64,000 nucleotides of DNA from MWDV01 sp002070715 (GTDB lineage Bacteria > Verrucomicrobiota > Verrucomicrobiia > Limisphaerales > MWDV01), in NCBI GenBank assembly GCA_035411585.1, contig DAONTI010000014.1, forward strand, positions 41,698 through 105,697, read 5' to 3'. Both the position numbers and the translations under genes were made by a program. Position 1 is the stretch's first letter. The number at the start of each line of letters is the position of its first letter. A model generated the notes under the pieces. That model was not told the DNA's origin. It was given only the letters and a program-made list of their open reading frames with translations, and did no database searches. Shown one piece after another: positions 53,945 through 63,849 of this stretch.

Positions 53945-54895
53945 ATGCTCCATCGTTTTGTTGCTTCAATCGTTTTCCTGGGTCTGGCGTATGCGGCGGG
54001 CAGGGAACAGGAAACCGCCGCCCCTCCGGCCTCGCTCCGTTTTTACGCTGCGGACCGGCAGGCGTTCGTTTTTGACACCGGCGTGCTGCGCGGCCAGCTG
54101 CGGGCGGATGGACAGGCGAAAGGATTGACTGAAGTAGTTCATGTGCCCACCGGAACGCTGCTGTCGCGCAGCATGGGATTGATGGGGCACTATCGCGTCT
54201 TCACCACCAACCGGCGGTATGGAACCGGCGCCTGGGACTGGCCGGGCGACGCGGTCTTACAAACCGACGGCAGCGTGGAAGCGCGTTGGCCGGCGACCCC
54301 GGAACGCCCCTTCGAATTGCGCGCCACTTACCGTTGGGCCGCGCCCAACGCCTTGGATGTCGTGACCTCCGTGCGCGCGCAAACCCGGCTCCCGAATTTC
54401 GAGTCGTTTCTGGCCTCCTATTTCGCCACCGGTTTCACCAATGCCTTTGCCTATGTGACGGAAACGTCGCCCGGGAACGCAGAGGGGCGATTTCTGGCCG
54501 CCGAGCCCCGATTCGGCACCTGGCTGGTTTTTCCCCGGGACGACGCGGTGATGACGATTGTGCGGGACGGACGCTGGACCATTCCGCCCAGCCCGGTCGC
54601 GTGGGTGCAAATGCCGCGCCTGGCCCAACCATTGGGCGTCCGCCGGGCGCCCGGCCACGGATTGACGGCGGTGATTATGGCGCCACCGGAGACGGCGTTC
54701 GCGTTGAGCATGCCGCAGCAGGAGGAATCGCATTATTCGATGTATCTCTCGTTATGGGGTCGCGACGTGAAAGCCGGCGAAACCGCGCAAGCCCGGGCGC
54801 GGCTGGTCATCGGCGAGCAGTGGACCGATGCGCAAGTGCTGGATGCCTACGCGCAATTCCTGAAAACATGCGCCCCGGCGCCGGCCACCCCCTGA
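53945..54895 (+). CDS. Secreted protein of unknown function
   Basis: A 316-residue protein with a signal peptide (MLHRFVASIVFLGLAYAAG). The mature part has strands such as AFVFDTGVLRGQLRADGQ, PFELRATYRWAAPNALDVVTS and NFESFLASYFATGFTNAFAY, which look like a beta-supersandwich, a fold seen in some sugar-active proteins. No catalytic motif is recognised. It follows the exported methyltransferase on the same strand after 48 bp and may share its transcript. Confidence 0.62.
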   Translation: MLHRFVASIVFLGLAYAAGREQETAAPPASLRFYAADRQAFVFDTGVLRGQLRADGQAKGLTEVVHVPTGTLLSRSMGLMGHYRVFTTNRRYGTGAWDWPGDAVLQTDGSVEARWPATPERPFELRATYRWAAPNALDVVTSVRAQTRLPNFESFLASYFATGFTNAFAYVTETSPGNAEGRFLAAEPRFGTWLVFPRDDAVMTIVRDGRWTIPPSPVAWVQMPRLAQPLGVRRAPGHGLTAVIMAPPETAFALSMPQQEESHYSMYLSLWGRDVKAGETAQARARLVIGEQWTDAQVLDAYAQFLKTCAPAPATP

Positions 54896-55033
54896 GCCAA
54901 ATCATCTGGCGCGCATAAAAGGCTTGGCAAGACGCGCGGGGGTGGCTTAATTCTGCCGTGCGGGTCGCGTGGCGGCAGCGATGGACCGGGCCGCCCCGCC
55001 ACCACAGTGCGAAACCATCAATACCAAAAATCT

Positions 55034-56224
55034 ATGGCAAACAGACCTCTCAATGTCGGACTCATCGGCGGCGGCAAGGGCGCGTTCATCGTCCATCCGC
55101 ACCAAAGAGCAATCCACTTCGACGGCACCCGCCGCGTCACCGCCGGGGCGTTGTTCCCCGATCCAAAGATCGCCCTCGAAGAAGCCGCGAACTGGCCCTA
55201 CCCGATCAAGGGTTACGAAAGTTACACCGCGATGATCGAGGACCAGAAAAACCTGCCCGCCAATGAGCGCTTGGATTACGTGCTCATCGTCACGCCCAAC
55301 CACGTCCACTTTGATCCGGCGATGAAAGCCATCCGGGCGGGCATCCCGGTCTTCTGTGAAAAACCGCTGTGCCTGAACCTGCAGGAGGCCAACGCCCTCG
55401 TTAAAGCCGTCCGCCGGGCGAACATTCCCTTTGGCGTGGCCCATACCTATCTCGGCCATTGGACCACCCGGCTCTCGCGGTACATTGTCCGCAAGGGGCT
55501 GCTCGGCACGGTGCGCTGGGTGGACAGCTATTATCTCCAAGGCTGGCTGGCCACGAAACTGGAGGCCACCGGACAACAACAAGCCACGTGGCGCACCAAC
55601 CCGAAGTTGGCCGGCGGCAGTGGCTGCGGCGGCGACATCGGCACGCACGCCCTGATGCAATTGCGCTACGTCACCGGCCTGGACGTGACGCACGTTTCGG
55701 CCCAACTCGAACGATTCGTGGAAGGCCGCCCGTTGGACGATCACTTCACGATTTATTGCCAGCTCAACAACGGCGCGAAAGCGCTGGTGCGGGCCTCGCA
55801 GATTTGCATCGGCTACAAAAACGATCTCGGCATTCAGATTGCCGGCACCAAAGGCACATTACGGTGGCGGCAGGAAGAGCCGGAACAACTGACCATTCAT
55901 CTGGCCAACCAGCCGGACCGCGTCTATTGGCGCGGCGCCATCACGGCCGGCGACGGGTTCCTGCCCAAGGACGCCCGGCTCGATGCGTTGCTCACCGAAC
56001 CGACGATTCCCTCGGGACATCCGGAAGCGTTCCACGATGCGTTTGCGCGCCTGCATCGCTTCTTCGAGGCCGACGTTCGCAAGTGGAAGGCGGGGAAAAA
56101 ATTCACCAGCGACGGCAGCAACTACGCCAGCATTGAAGACGGCTGGGTGGGCATGGCGTTCCTGGCCACCTGCCTCAAGAGCAGCGCCAAAAAAGGCGCC
56201 TGGACGGCCATGCCGAAACTCTGA
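55034..56224 (+). CDS. Cytoplasmic Gfo/Idh/MocA oxidoreductase
   Basis: The start MANRPLNVGLIGGGKGAFI (55034) gives 396 residues without a signal, unlike the two Tat-exported homologs in the window. The Rossmann motif GLIGGGKGAF, YVLIVTPNHVHFDPA and the catalytic-type EKP in VFCEKPLCLN are present. The substrate domain has the long GGSGCGGDIGTHALMQLRYV (His-containing) and the C-terminal IEDGWVGMAFLATCLKSS. The family uses NAD(P) to act on sugars or inositol. An inverted repeat with a short T-run follows at 56247-56282. Confidence 0.9.
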   Translation: MANRPLNVGLIGGGKGAFIVHPHQRAIHFDGTRRVTAGALFPDPKIALEEAANWPYPIKGYESYTAMIEDQKNLPANERLDYVLIVTPNHVHFDPAMKAIRAGIPVFCEKPLCLNLQEANALVKAVRRANIPFGVAHTYLGHWTTRLSRYIVRKGLLGTVRWVDSYYLQGWLATKLEATGQQQATWRTNPKLAGGSGCGGDIGTHALMQLRYVTGLDVTHVSAQLERFVEGRPLDDHFTIYCQLNNGAKALVRASQICIGYKNDLGIQIAGTKGTLRWRQEEPEQLTIHLANQPDRVYWRGAITAGDGFLPKDARLDALLTEPTIPSGHPEAFHDAFARLHRFFEADVRKWKAGKKFTSDGSNYASIEDGWVGMAFLATCLKSSAKKGAWTAMPKL

Positions 56225-56246
56225 ACCGATCAAGATTCAAAACCGC

Positions 56247-56282
56247 AAACCGGTTCCCGCCGCAAGGCAGGAACCGGTTTTT
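56247..56282. terminator. Intrinsic terminator between convergent genes
   Basis: AAACCGGTTCC (56247-56257) pairs perfectly with GGAACCGGTTT (56270-56280), with a 12-base loop and T bases on the plus side and A bases on the other side. It can stop both the plus-strand Gfo/Idh gene and the minus-strand GHL10 gene. Confidence 0.8.
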
Positions 56283-56315
56283 GATTTTCACTCCTTCGTC
56301 CCCCGCTGACGGCGC

Positions 56316-57536
56316 CTACTGCCGGGCGGGCGGGTAATCAGCCGGACGCTTGAACGGACCGGATTTGAGCGTGGCCAGATCGCTGTCAGTGAGGGCGGAG
56401 GCGCTGAAGAGAATCACGCCGGAGGCGCCGAGTTCCCGCGCTTTCTCCACTTCCTGCGCAACCGTAGGCAGCGGCGTGGCGCCACCGCTCCATTCCACAC
56501 CAATACCGATGAACACGGGACAGGGTTGCAGGTCTTTCAAGATGCCTTGGGTATAGCGGGTAAAGTTGTCCAGATTAGGCATGTAATTCTGCGAGGCGTA
56601 ATAATCCAACCAACCCAGTTCCGCCCAGCGTTTCCAATCACGTCCCAGCTTGCGGTCGCTACGCCAGAGCGGGCCGCCATTGACGGAGAGAATGGGCCGC
56701 GGCGTGCGTTTCTCCAATTTCGCGCGCAGCTCGCGGATGAACTCCGTCATGCCGATGCAGCGGAAATCCTCGGCTTGCGGCGTGTTGATGGATGCCACCA
56801 GGTCCGCGCCATAAATTTGGCGAAACAGTGATTGGCACAGGTCACAGACACAACTGCCGGGGGTACCAAAACCGGGTTCTTCAATGTGGATGGCAATGCC
56901 CGGATAACGGTCCAGCATGGATTCCAACAGTTTTACCTGCCAGGCGCGCGCCTCGGGGTGCATGGGACAAACATCGCTCATGGGCGACGTCACGGTCGGT
57001 GGCTGCCCCGCTTCCTTGGGCGGCAGCACGCGGCGTGCGGCCCAGGCGGGATTGCCGCCGTGTTGCGGATTGAACTCCGGGCTGCGCGCGGATTTGTAGT
57101 AAGTGAAGGAATACCAGAAATGCACTTGCAGATGGCGTTCATTGGCGCGGCGGACCAGTTCGCCAAGCGCATCCCATTTGGCCGTCGGTTGACTGTCATG
57201 ATAGGCCGGATCGGTCAGCGCCGCCATGTACTCACTGAGCACCCAGGGCAGTACGAGATTGAAATTGGCGTCCGCGTAGCGATCCACAAACGCTTTAACC
57301 TCTGCCTTGCCTTGCACCGGATCGGCATTGAAATGGGTCAAATGAACCCAAATCCCGCGCGCTTCCGGCGGCGCATTGGACGTCTGGGCGCGGCCCAAGG
57401 TGGCGGAGTGGAAAAACAATAACAGGGCAAAGGCGGCGATCAACCAAGCGAAGCCGTTGCAAAAATGCAGTGACGGGTGGCTGATTCGAGTTGTTTGTCG
57501 CGCGGAATTTTTGGCGTCGCTGGTGGTGACTTTCAT
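56316..57536 (-). CDS. GHL10-type (DUF187-like) secreted glycosidase
   Basis: A 406-residue product with an N-terminal hydrophobic signal or anchor (LIAAFALLLFFHSATLGRA). The barrel starts EARGIWVHLTHFNAD, followed by ADANFNLVLPWVL, HFWYSFTYYKSA, IAIHIEEPGFG (acidic), PRPILSVNGG and LDYYASQNYMPNL, typical of GHL10/DUF187 proteins thought to cut glycans such as peptidoglycan or polysaccharide. The start is uncertain by about 25 residues. It is on the same strand as the GH78 gene, 72 bp downstream of its end, so they may be one unit. Confidence 0.8.
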   Translation of the reverse strand: MKVTTSDAKNSARQTTRISHPSLHFCNGFAWLIAAFALLLFFHSATLGRAQTSNAPPEARGIWVHLTHFNADPVQGKAEVKAFVDRYADANFNLVLPWVLSEYMAALTDPAYHDSQPTAKWDALGELVRRANERHLQVHFWYSFTYYKSARSPEFNPQHGGNPAWAARRVLPPKEAGQPPTVTSPMSDVCPMHPEARAWQVKLLESMLDRYPGIAIHIEEPGFGTPGSCVCDLCQSLFRQIYGADLVASINTPQAEDFRCIGMTEFIRELRAKLEKRTPRPILSVNGGPLWRSDRKLGRDWKRWAELGWLDYYASQNYMPNLDNFTRYTQGILKDLQPCPVFIGIGVEWSGGATPLPTVAQEVEKARELGASGVILFSASALTDSDLATLKSGPFKRPADYPPARQ

Positions 57537-57608
57537 GTGATGTGTTTCTCGGTTGGTGTTTTCATTTTTTATGTGAGGTGATCAGACCGATGGCTTATCC
57601 GTCGTCGG

Positions 57609-60536
57609 CTATTCCATCACCTTGCCGTTGACGATGACCTTCAAGCCTTTGTGCGTATCGTTTTTAACGAACGTCGCTTTCACGTCGGCGGGAGCGGAGT
57701 AGGTGACGGTCAAGGTGTTGTCGTGAACCTTCCAATTCACCTGCACGGGGCCGCGGGCGGTGGCCGTGGTGCCGTGCGCCCAGGTTAAACCGTTCAGGCG
57801 CGGGCTGATTTGCACGGTGGCAGCCGCGGGCGCGGTATCTTTCACGCCGAGCACGATGCGATTCAGAAAACGGGAGGGCGCACTGGACCAGGCGTGCGTG
57901 TGGCTGCGCGTTAGAAAACCGCCGCCGCCGGTGGTGCCGGTCGGAAAGCTTTCCCACACGGTGGTGGCACCGGCTTCCACCATCGGCAGGTATTGTTGGT
58001 AGATTTCCCGGAGGATCACGTCGTCAAGTCCCAGCTTTTCGCAGGCTTCGTAAAGATACAGCGCCGCGAAGGGCGAACCGACTTTCACCATTTTGGGTGG
58101 CGGATTGGTCACGTTGTTGATGGCGGCCAATGCGTGTTCTTTCGGCACGACATCGTAGAGCAGGGAAAGGAAACTGGTGTGCTGGCAGATGGAAGAGCTG
58201 ACTGAGCCGTCGCCGTGAATGGAGTCGGGATACGCCTGTTTGGCGTCGTCCCACAGTCGGTTGATGCCGCCGACTACCCGTGCGCGCAGCGATTTCAGCC
58301 AGGCGACGTGCGTGGTGTCGTGCAACACGTCGGCTTCCTTCAGTGCGGCGTCAATGGCGCCGACGACAAAAAAGCTGTTGTGCAAAACTGTCTGGTGCGC
58401 CTGGTCAATGTTCACCCAGTCAAAGAAATTCCAGAACGGACCGGTGAACAGGTCGCGTTGATCCACGTATTTTTCCACGCCCTTCAAATTTTGAATCACA
58501 GCCGGATAAACGGTGCGCAACCAGTCGGCATCGGCGGTTTCCCAGTAATGATCCCAGGTGGAAATGCCCCACAACAAACTCCACGCGGGCAGGAGCACGT
58601 CCCAGGAGGAAGGCGTCTGGCAACCGGCAAACGGATAGTGTTCCAGCGATTGCGCCGTGACGTTGATGCAACGCCGGGCGAGATCGTGCGCGCCAAACAC
58701 GCCGTAGGCCAGCAGCGATTCGTTGCGGGCGTCGCCGACCCAGTGCGTTTGTTCGTAGAGCGGGCAATCGGTGTAGGTGTCTTCCATGCACAATTTCAGC
58801 GTGCGCGTGGAGATGTCCCAGATGCGATCCAACCGCGCATCACTGCAATGGAAACTGCCGATGTAATCCACCGGATAGGTGGATTCGATCAGATTGAAAT
58901 GTCGCAGGCGCACGGGCGCATGCTGGTTGCGCAACGTCAAATAAACGTAGCGACCGGAACGACGCTTGAGGGAGGTGAACCGGTTGTTGCCCGGCTTGGT
59001 GAGGTAACGTAGTCCGTTGCGGTTGCGCTTGGGGAACTGGATGCGCCCGTCCGGCGCGATGTATTCCACGGCGTAAATATCCACTTCCACGCCGCCCGCG
59101 GCCACGAGATCGAAACTCCAATAACCGCAGTTTTGTTCGCCCAGATCATACAATAATTCCACGTCACCATCCGGGCTGGGCTGAATGGTCGTGAACTCGG
59201 GATTGTCGTGCAGCGCCCCCGAAGGATTGGTCACCAGGGCCATCGCGTCACCGACGACCCGGCGGTGGGTGAATTGCCAGTAGCCATCCTGCACGAACAT
59301 CTGCTCGCGGGACAACAGCTCGCAATTTTTGCCGAAAATCTGGCGCAAGTCGGCGGTATCCTTGATCGTCGTCAGCCACACATCGGATTTTTGTGCGTAA
59401 TCACGCGCGGCTTTGCCAAACGCATCGTCGGCGCGGAAGGGCATCCAAACGAGGTCGTTGGTGGCGATGGCGTATTCCGGCAGGCGGATGAAGACCCACG
59501 GATTTTCCCCGTCCGGCTGGAGCGGATTGTGCAGTTTGAATCCCTGCGGGTTCATGAAGCGCACCGCTTTTTCCTTGTCGTGGCCAAACATGTTGTTGGG
59601 AAACGCCAGCAGGAAATGCGCGCCCGCGCCCAGTTTCACCGCGCCCGAGCGCCGCTCGCCATCAATGGCGATTTTCATGCCTTCCAATTGCAGATTCACC
59701 GTGGTTGCCTGGTCGGCGGTTAAAATCGTCGCCATGCCGAATGCACAACTGGCTTCGTGATTCGCCTCGATCAGACCCGGATTTACCAGGCGCGCCGGGG
59801 AGACGCCAAAATTCCAGCCGTTGGCTTGGACGACCTTGGCCGCGCTCAAGGATTTGAAGGTAAACGGTTCCTTGGTAAGCAGGGCGACGTCGCGCGGATT
59901 CAAATCCTTCCAAGGACCGTCATTCGCGCCGAACAACACGGCGGCGGGTTGGAAGGACAATTTCTCCGCCAATCGCGCATCGTAAAGTTCGCACGGCTCC
60001 ATTTGGATGCTGACCTTGGGCGTGTTGGCGATGAGCGCGGGAAACGCCGCCACTTGCCAGGAATCATCCGTGATGAGCTGGACGGTTTTCCCATTGGCGA
60101 GCGTGACATCCAGTTGCGCCAGCAAACCGGCCTGCTTGGGCACGCGATGAAAATCGCCCACGCCGAAGTAGCGCGCGATGACGCGAATCTCGTTCGCGCC
60201 GTCCCGGAGGTAAGGCGTTGCGTCAATGACATCGTATTGAAAATGCTCCGGCCAACTGCGCGCCGGACCGTCGTTGACCCATTGGTCGTTGATGAAGAGC
60301 CGGTAAAAACTGTCGGCGGTGATGCGCAGCGTGGCCTGTTCCGGTTGGGTCAACCGGAACTCTTTTTGAGCGATGACGGCTTGATTGTAGGCATGCACAT
60401 CCGCGCCTTGGCGCCAGATCCATTTGGCTTGCAAGGGAGGTTCGGCGATTGCCGCCGATCCAGAGACGGCGAGCCATCCGAAAAGGACACTCAGGGTCAG
60501 CCCGTGCCAGCGAGAAAAAACCAAGGCTAATTTCAT
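57609..60536 (-). CDS. GH78 alpha-L-rhamnosidase-type enzyme
   Basis: From MKLALVFSRWHGLTLSVLFG the protein has 975 residues with a signal peptide ending SAAIA. The N-terminal beta domains (AKWIWRQGADVHAYN, FINDQWVNDGPARSW) match GH78 accessory domains. The alpha/alpha toroid has the family motif DTYTDCPLYEQTHWVGDARNE (acidic catalytic region), PSSWDVLLPAWSLLWG and WNFFDWVNIDQ. The C-terminus has SRSHTHAWSSAPSRFLNRIV, usual for the family. It hydrolyses alpha-L-rhamnose from glycans or glycosides. It fits with the GH106 enzyme at 42242 and the GHL10 gene 72 bp downstream. Confidence 0.9.
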   Translation of the reverse strand: MKLALVFSRWHGLTLSVLFGWLAVSGSAAIAEPPLQAKWIWRQGADVHAYNQAVIAQKEFRLTQPEQATLRITADSFYRLFINDQWVNDGPARSWPEHFQYDVIDATPYLRDGANEIRVIARYFGVGDFHRVPKQAGLLAQLDVTLANGKTVQLITDDSWQVAAFPALIANTPKVSIQMEPCELYDARLAEKLSFQPAAVLFGANDGPWKDLNPRDVALLTKEPFTFKSLSAAKVVQANGWNFGVSPARLVNPGLIEANHEASCAFGMATILTADQATTVNLQLEGMKIAIDGERRSGAVKLGAGAHFLLAFPNNMFGHDKEKAVRFMNPQGFKLHNPLQPDGENPWVFIRLPEYAIATNDLVWMPFRADDAFGKAARDYAQKSDVWLTTIKDTADLRQIFGKNCELLSREQMFVQDGYWQFTHRRVVGDAMALVTNPSGALHDNPEFTTIQPSPDGDVELLYDLGEQNCGYWSFDLVAAGGVEVDIYAVEYIAPDGRIQFPKRNRNGLRYLTKPGNNRFTSLKRRSGRYVYLTLRNQHAPVRLRHFNLIESTYPVDYIGSFHCSDARLDRIWDISTRTLKLCMEDTYTDCPLYEQTHWVGDARNESLLAYGVFGAHDLARRCINVTAQSLEHYPFAGCQTPSSWDVLLPAWSLLWGISTWDHYWETADADWLRTVYPAVIQNLKGVEKYVDQRDLFTGPFWNFFDWVNIDQAHQTVLHNSFFVVGAIDAALKEADVLHDTTHVAWLKSLRARVVGGINRLWDDAKQAYPDSIHGDGSVSSSICQHTSFLSLLYDVVPKEHALAAINNVTNPPPKMVKVGSPFAALYLYEACEKLGLDDVILREIYQQYLPMVEAGATTVWESFPTGTTGGGGFLTRSHTHAWSSAPSRFLNRIVLGVKDTAPAAATVQISPRLNGLTWAHGTTATARGPVQVNWKVHDNTLTVTYSAPADVKATFVKNDTHKGLKVIVNGKVME

Positions 60537-60741
60537 AACTCTGGCCGGCTTTGTAGCGTCTGGAGCGCGGGCAAGCAACGTTGAAGATTTTTCGCCCGAA
60601 TGAACCAGCGTTGACGCCTCCCTGGCAATTTGATCAAGGTTCGCCCGACCAACTCAGGAGAAGGTCACGACGTCCCCAGTCTTTCCCAGTGCCGCTGAAA
60701 AGGCATTGGGCGGATGAACGGGATTCCCGTACACTGCGCGT

Positions 60742-61305
60742 ATGGACGCAAACACCATACACCGTTTCAAACAACTGCTCGCCACGCCGGCACCACCGGC
60801 GCTTGGCCCGGGACCGCGGCCGGGAATCCGGCCGGCGGCGGAATTGGAGCGCGAGCTGGGAATCGTGTTCAACGAAACCGGCCTGCCCGCCGCGCGCCGC
60901 CCGCTGGTGCGGGCGTTGGTTCTCCTCTGGCATGATCACCTCGAGGCCGCGCACACGCTGGTGCAGCCAATCGAAAATGCGGACGGCAGTCTGATTCACG
61001 CGATCATGCATCGGCGGGAGCCGGATTACTGGAACGCGAAGTATTGGTGGCGGAAGGTTGGCGCACACCCCTGTTTCCCGAAGCTGGCCGGCGAGATCGC
61101 CACGATGCTGAAGGCACGGGGCGAACTGGCTTTGCTGGCCATCCTCCTGCCGCGGGGACAATGGGACGCCGCCGCCTTCGTGGATGCCTGCGAGGCCGCG
61201 GCGGACGAACCGGCGGACAGCGAGCGGTCACAGGCATTGCGCGAGGTGCAACGTCTGGAGTTTGACGTGGTGCTGGCGTATTTGCTGCGGGACGAAGCGG
61301 GTTGA
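60742..61305 (+). CDS. Conserved hypothetical protein
   Basis: A 187-residue, largely helical cytoplasmic protein, with no signal. The motif LVRALVLLWHDHLEAAHTLV followed by NADGSLIHAIMHRREPDYWN and AKYWWRKVGAHPCF is a recurrent signature that I recognise from hypothetical proteins of several bacterial phyla, but it has no named function. The His, Arg and Asp residues could form a site. It starts 205 bp from the GH78 start in the opposite direction and is followed 34 bp later by the AEC transporter gene, so the pair is likely co-transcribed. Confidence 0.72.
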   Translation: MDANTIHRFKQLLATPAPPALGPGPRPGIRPAAELERELGIVFNETGLPAARRPLVRALVLLWHDHLEAAHTLVQPIENADGSLIHAIMHRREPDYWNAKYWWRKVGAHPCFPKLAGEIATMLKARGELALLAILLPRGQWDAAAFVDACEAAADEPADSERSQALREVQRLEFDVVLAYLLRDEAG

Positions 61306-61339
61306 CCCGCGCGGTTTTTTCTGTCACTGGCTGGCGCGC

Positions 61340-62290
61340 ATGAGTGAATTCCAAACCGTTCTGGATGCCGTGTTGCCGGTCTTTGGGCTGGTCGGCGTGG
61401 GGTTGCTCATCCGCAAGTTGAACTGGCTCACCGCCGAGGCCGACGCCAGCCTGCTGCGCGTCAATATCAACCTGCTGCTACCGTGCCTGATCTTTGACGC
61501 CACCCTCGGCAACGCGGCCCTGAGCCAGTGGCGCAACCTGTTGCTCGCGCCGACGGTCGGGTTCGCCACCGTGGTCCTCGGCATCGTCTGCGCGCTCGCC
61601 GCGCGGCCCTTGCACGGCTTGCGCGAGCCGCGCGCCGGACGGACGTTTGCCATGACCGTCAGCATCTACAACTACAAATTTGTGCCGATCCCGCTGGCCG
61701 TGCTGCTGTTTGACAAGGAAACGATCGGCGTGTTGTTCGTGATGGTGGTGGGGGTGGAAACCGCGCTGTGGACCTTGGGCGTGATGCTGCTCTCGCCCCA
61801 GCGTGGCGGAGCCAACTGGCGACAAATCCTCAACCCGCCCTTGGCGGCAATCCTCCTCACCTTGGTGCTCAACGTCGCGGGTTGGGATGCGCACGTGCCG
61901 AAAGTGGGCCTCACGGCGGCGCATTGGCTGGGGCAATGCGCCATTCCCACCGCGCTCCTGCTGGTGGGGGCGATGCTGGCCGACGATCTGAAGGCGTTTC
62001 ATCCCGCCGCCGGCGGGCGGGTGATGATCGTGGCCGCGGGACTGCGTCTCGGGTTGCTGCCGTTCCTGTTTATCCTGGCGGCGAAATATCTGCCCGCGAC
62101 GATCGAATTAAAACGCGTCCTCGTCCTGCAGGCCGCGATGCCGGCGGCGATCTTTCCCATCGCCATGGCCCGGCATTACGGCGGCGATGTTCGTCTGGCG
62201 ATGCGGGTGGTGTTTGCCACGTCGCTGGCGGGATTGGTGACCATCCCGCTGTGGATCCGGTGGGGGCTGCAAATGGTCGGTGGGTTGTAA
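61340..62290 (+). CDS. AEC-family (auxin efflux carrier-like) transporter
   Basis: From MSEFQTVLDAVLPVFGLVG the product has 316 residues with about ten membrane helices in two repeats. Family features are the LRVNINLLLPCLIFDA region in the first repeat, the crossing helix with YNYKFVPIPLA, and the second repeat with GQCAIPTALLLVGAMLADD and LQAAMPAAIFPIAMARHYGG. Bacterial AEC carriers move malate or other organic anions. The substrate is unknown. The ATG at 61340 is chosen because the hydrophobic core starts directly after it. Confidence 0.87.
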   Translation: MSEFQTVLDAVLPVFGLVGVGLLIRKLNWLTAEADASLLRVNINLLLPCLIFDATLGNAALSQWRNLLLAPTVGFATVVLGIVCALAARPLHGLREPRAGRTFAMTVSIYNYKFVPIPLAVLLFDKETIGVLFVMVVGVETALWTLGVMLLSPQRGGANWRQILNPPLAAILLTLVLNVAGWDAHVPKVGLTAAHWLGQCAIPTALLLVGAMLADDLKAFHPAAGGRVMIVAAGLRLGLLPFLFILAAKYLPATIELKRVLVLQAAMPAAIFPIAMARHYGGDVRLAMRVVFATSLAGLVTIPLWIRWGLQMVGGL

Positions 62291-62326
62291 CCGTCGGCGG
62301 GCGGACCGCCCCGCGCGGCATGCGGT

Positions 62327-63607
62327 TCAGCGCAGCTTCTTGACCAGGATTTTGGAGCGCCGCCCGCTCTGCTCGTATTTCTCGCGCCGGCCCGGCGGCA
62401 AATCCTCCGGCGACCCCTCCGTGAAACCGCCTTTGTTTTGGAAATAGGTGAACGCCTGGGTGGACAGCGCGATGAGTTCGCGCAGTTCCAGTTCGCGCGC
62501 CTTGTTTTCAACGAATTGAATCAGCTTGCGCCCGATGCCCTGGTTTTCGTGGGAGGGATTGACAAACAAGCAGGCAAGCTCGCCCTTACCCAGCTCGGGA
62601 TGGACGTGCAGCGCGACGCAGCCGACCGGGTTTTTGTCAATTTCAAACAGGTAATAGTCGGCCAGACTTTTCTCGATGCTGGTGCGGGTGCGTTTCACCA
62701 ATTCATCGGAGGCCACCGACCGCTTGATCAACGCCAGGAGGCTGCGCACGTCTTTCTTCAGGGCGCGGCGGATTTGCTGGTAGTCATCCGCGTAAACGAG
62801 CGTGCCGACGCCTTCGTTGGAAAACACCTCCGCCAGCAACCCTTCGTCCACCCGGCCGTTAATGAGATGCACGCGCTGGACCCCGGCGCGGCAGGCGGCG
62901 GCGGCGTGTTGGGCTTTGGAAAGCATTTCGGGGGTGAACCCCGGCGACTGCTGGGCGAGCAGGCTCTCCAATTCGGCCACCAGGATTTGCCGGATGCCGC
63001 GGCCCTGGTGCTGCAACGTATCTGTGGTGGTGATGAAAATCAGTTTGATGGCTTTCAACGCGCCCGCCACCGCCACGGCGACGCCGTCGGAATTCACCCG
63101 GTAAGTCCGCCCTTCCCCATCGAAGCCGAGCGGCGGAATGACGGGAATGATGCCGTGCGCGAGCAGGGTCTGGAGCAGCTCGGTGTCCACCCGGTCAATC
63201 TTGCCGGTGAACAACTGGTCCACCCCTTGCAGGATGCCGAGCGGATGCGCGACCAAGGCGTTCGTTGAGGCGGCGCGCAGATCGTTGGCGGACAGCCCTT
63301 CCAGTATCTCGTGGGTCAACCGGTTCGCGGCGGTCAACGCCAGCTTCAAGGTGGCGGCGTCGGTGATGCCGTCGCCGTCAATGTCCGAGGGGGTAATTTG
63401 TCGTTCCTCGGCCAGGGCCTTGATTTGGGCCGCCGCGCCATGCACGAGCACCACGCGGATGCTCAACGAACGGAGCACGGCAATGTCGAGCAGGATGTTG
63501 GCGAAATTCTCGTCGGTGACGATCGCCCCATCCACGGCAATAATGAACGTGCGCTCCCGGAATTGCGGGATGTAGTGCAGGATGCCGCGCAGATCTGTTG
63601 GTTTCAC
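62327..63607 (-). CDS. argA: N-acetylglutamate synthase (kinase-like plus GNAT)
   Basis: A 426-residue two-domain protein. Residues about 1-275 are an amino-acid-kinase fold as in ArgA/ArgB (FIIAVDGAIVTDENFANILL; RVVLVHGAAAQIKALAEE; VRVHLINGRVDEGLLAEVF-type segment as VQRVHLINGRVDEG). Residues about 290-426 are a GNAT acetyltransferase with LACLFVNPSHENQGIGRKLIQ, the acetyl-CoA loop. The order is that of E. coli ArgA, which makes N-acetylglutamate, the first step of arginine synthesis. The kinase site motifs are modified, as expected for a regulatory (arginine-binding) domain. No other arg genes are nearby. Confidence 0.9.
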   Translation of the reverse strand: MKPTDLRGILHYIPQFRERTFIIAVDGAIVTDENFANILLDIAVLRSLSIRVVLVHGAAAQIKALAEERQITPSDIDGDGITDAATLKLALTAANRLTHEILEGLSANDLRAASTNALVAHPLGILQGVDQLFTGKIDRVDTELLQTLLAHGIIPVIPPLGFDGEGRTYRVNSDGVAVAVAGALKAIKLIFITTTDTLQHQGRGIRQILVAELESLLAQQSPGFTPEMLSKAQHAAAACRAGVQRVHLINGRVDEGLLAEVFSNEGVGTLVYADDYQQIRRALKKDVRSLLALIKRSVASDELVKRTRTSIEKSLADYYLFEIDKNPVGCVALHVHPELGKGELACLFVNPSHENQGIGRKLIQFVENKARELELRELIALSTQAFTYFQNKGGFTEGSPEDLPPGRREKYEQSGRRSKILVKKLR

Positions 63608-63849
63608 GTTGTCGTTCGCGTTGGTCGCCGCGCTTTCCGGGCGCGGCGTCCGCCGTCATATCAATTCAGCCGCGCGCGGGATTCAACCTGAATCTTTGAC
63701 CACGGAGCTTGGCCCGTTCCGTCTGTGCTCCGTCCGCCGGCATCACCACTCCTCCCCAGACATTAGCCTTTGCTTTGAAAGTTGCACTGGCGGGTGAAGT
63801 TTTTGGAAGAAAGATTGAACGAAACGGCGGCGGGAGGATTCCTAACTCC
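63608..63849. other. Intergenic region upstream of transposase
   Basis: No gene is supported. One end of the insertion element should lie here, upstream of the transposase start, but I could not recognise a terminal inverted repeat without the other end. Confidence 0.4.
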
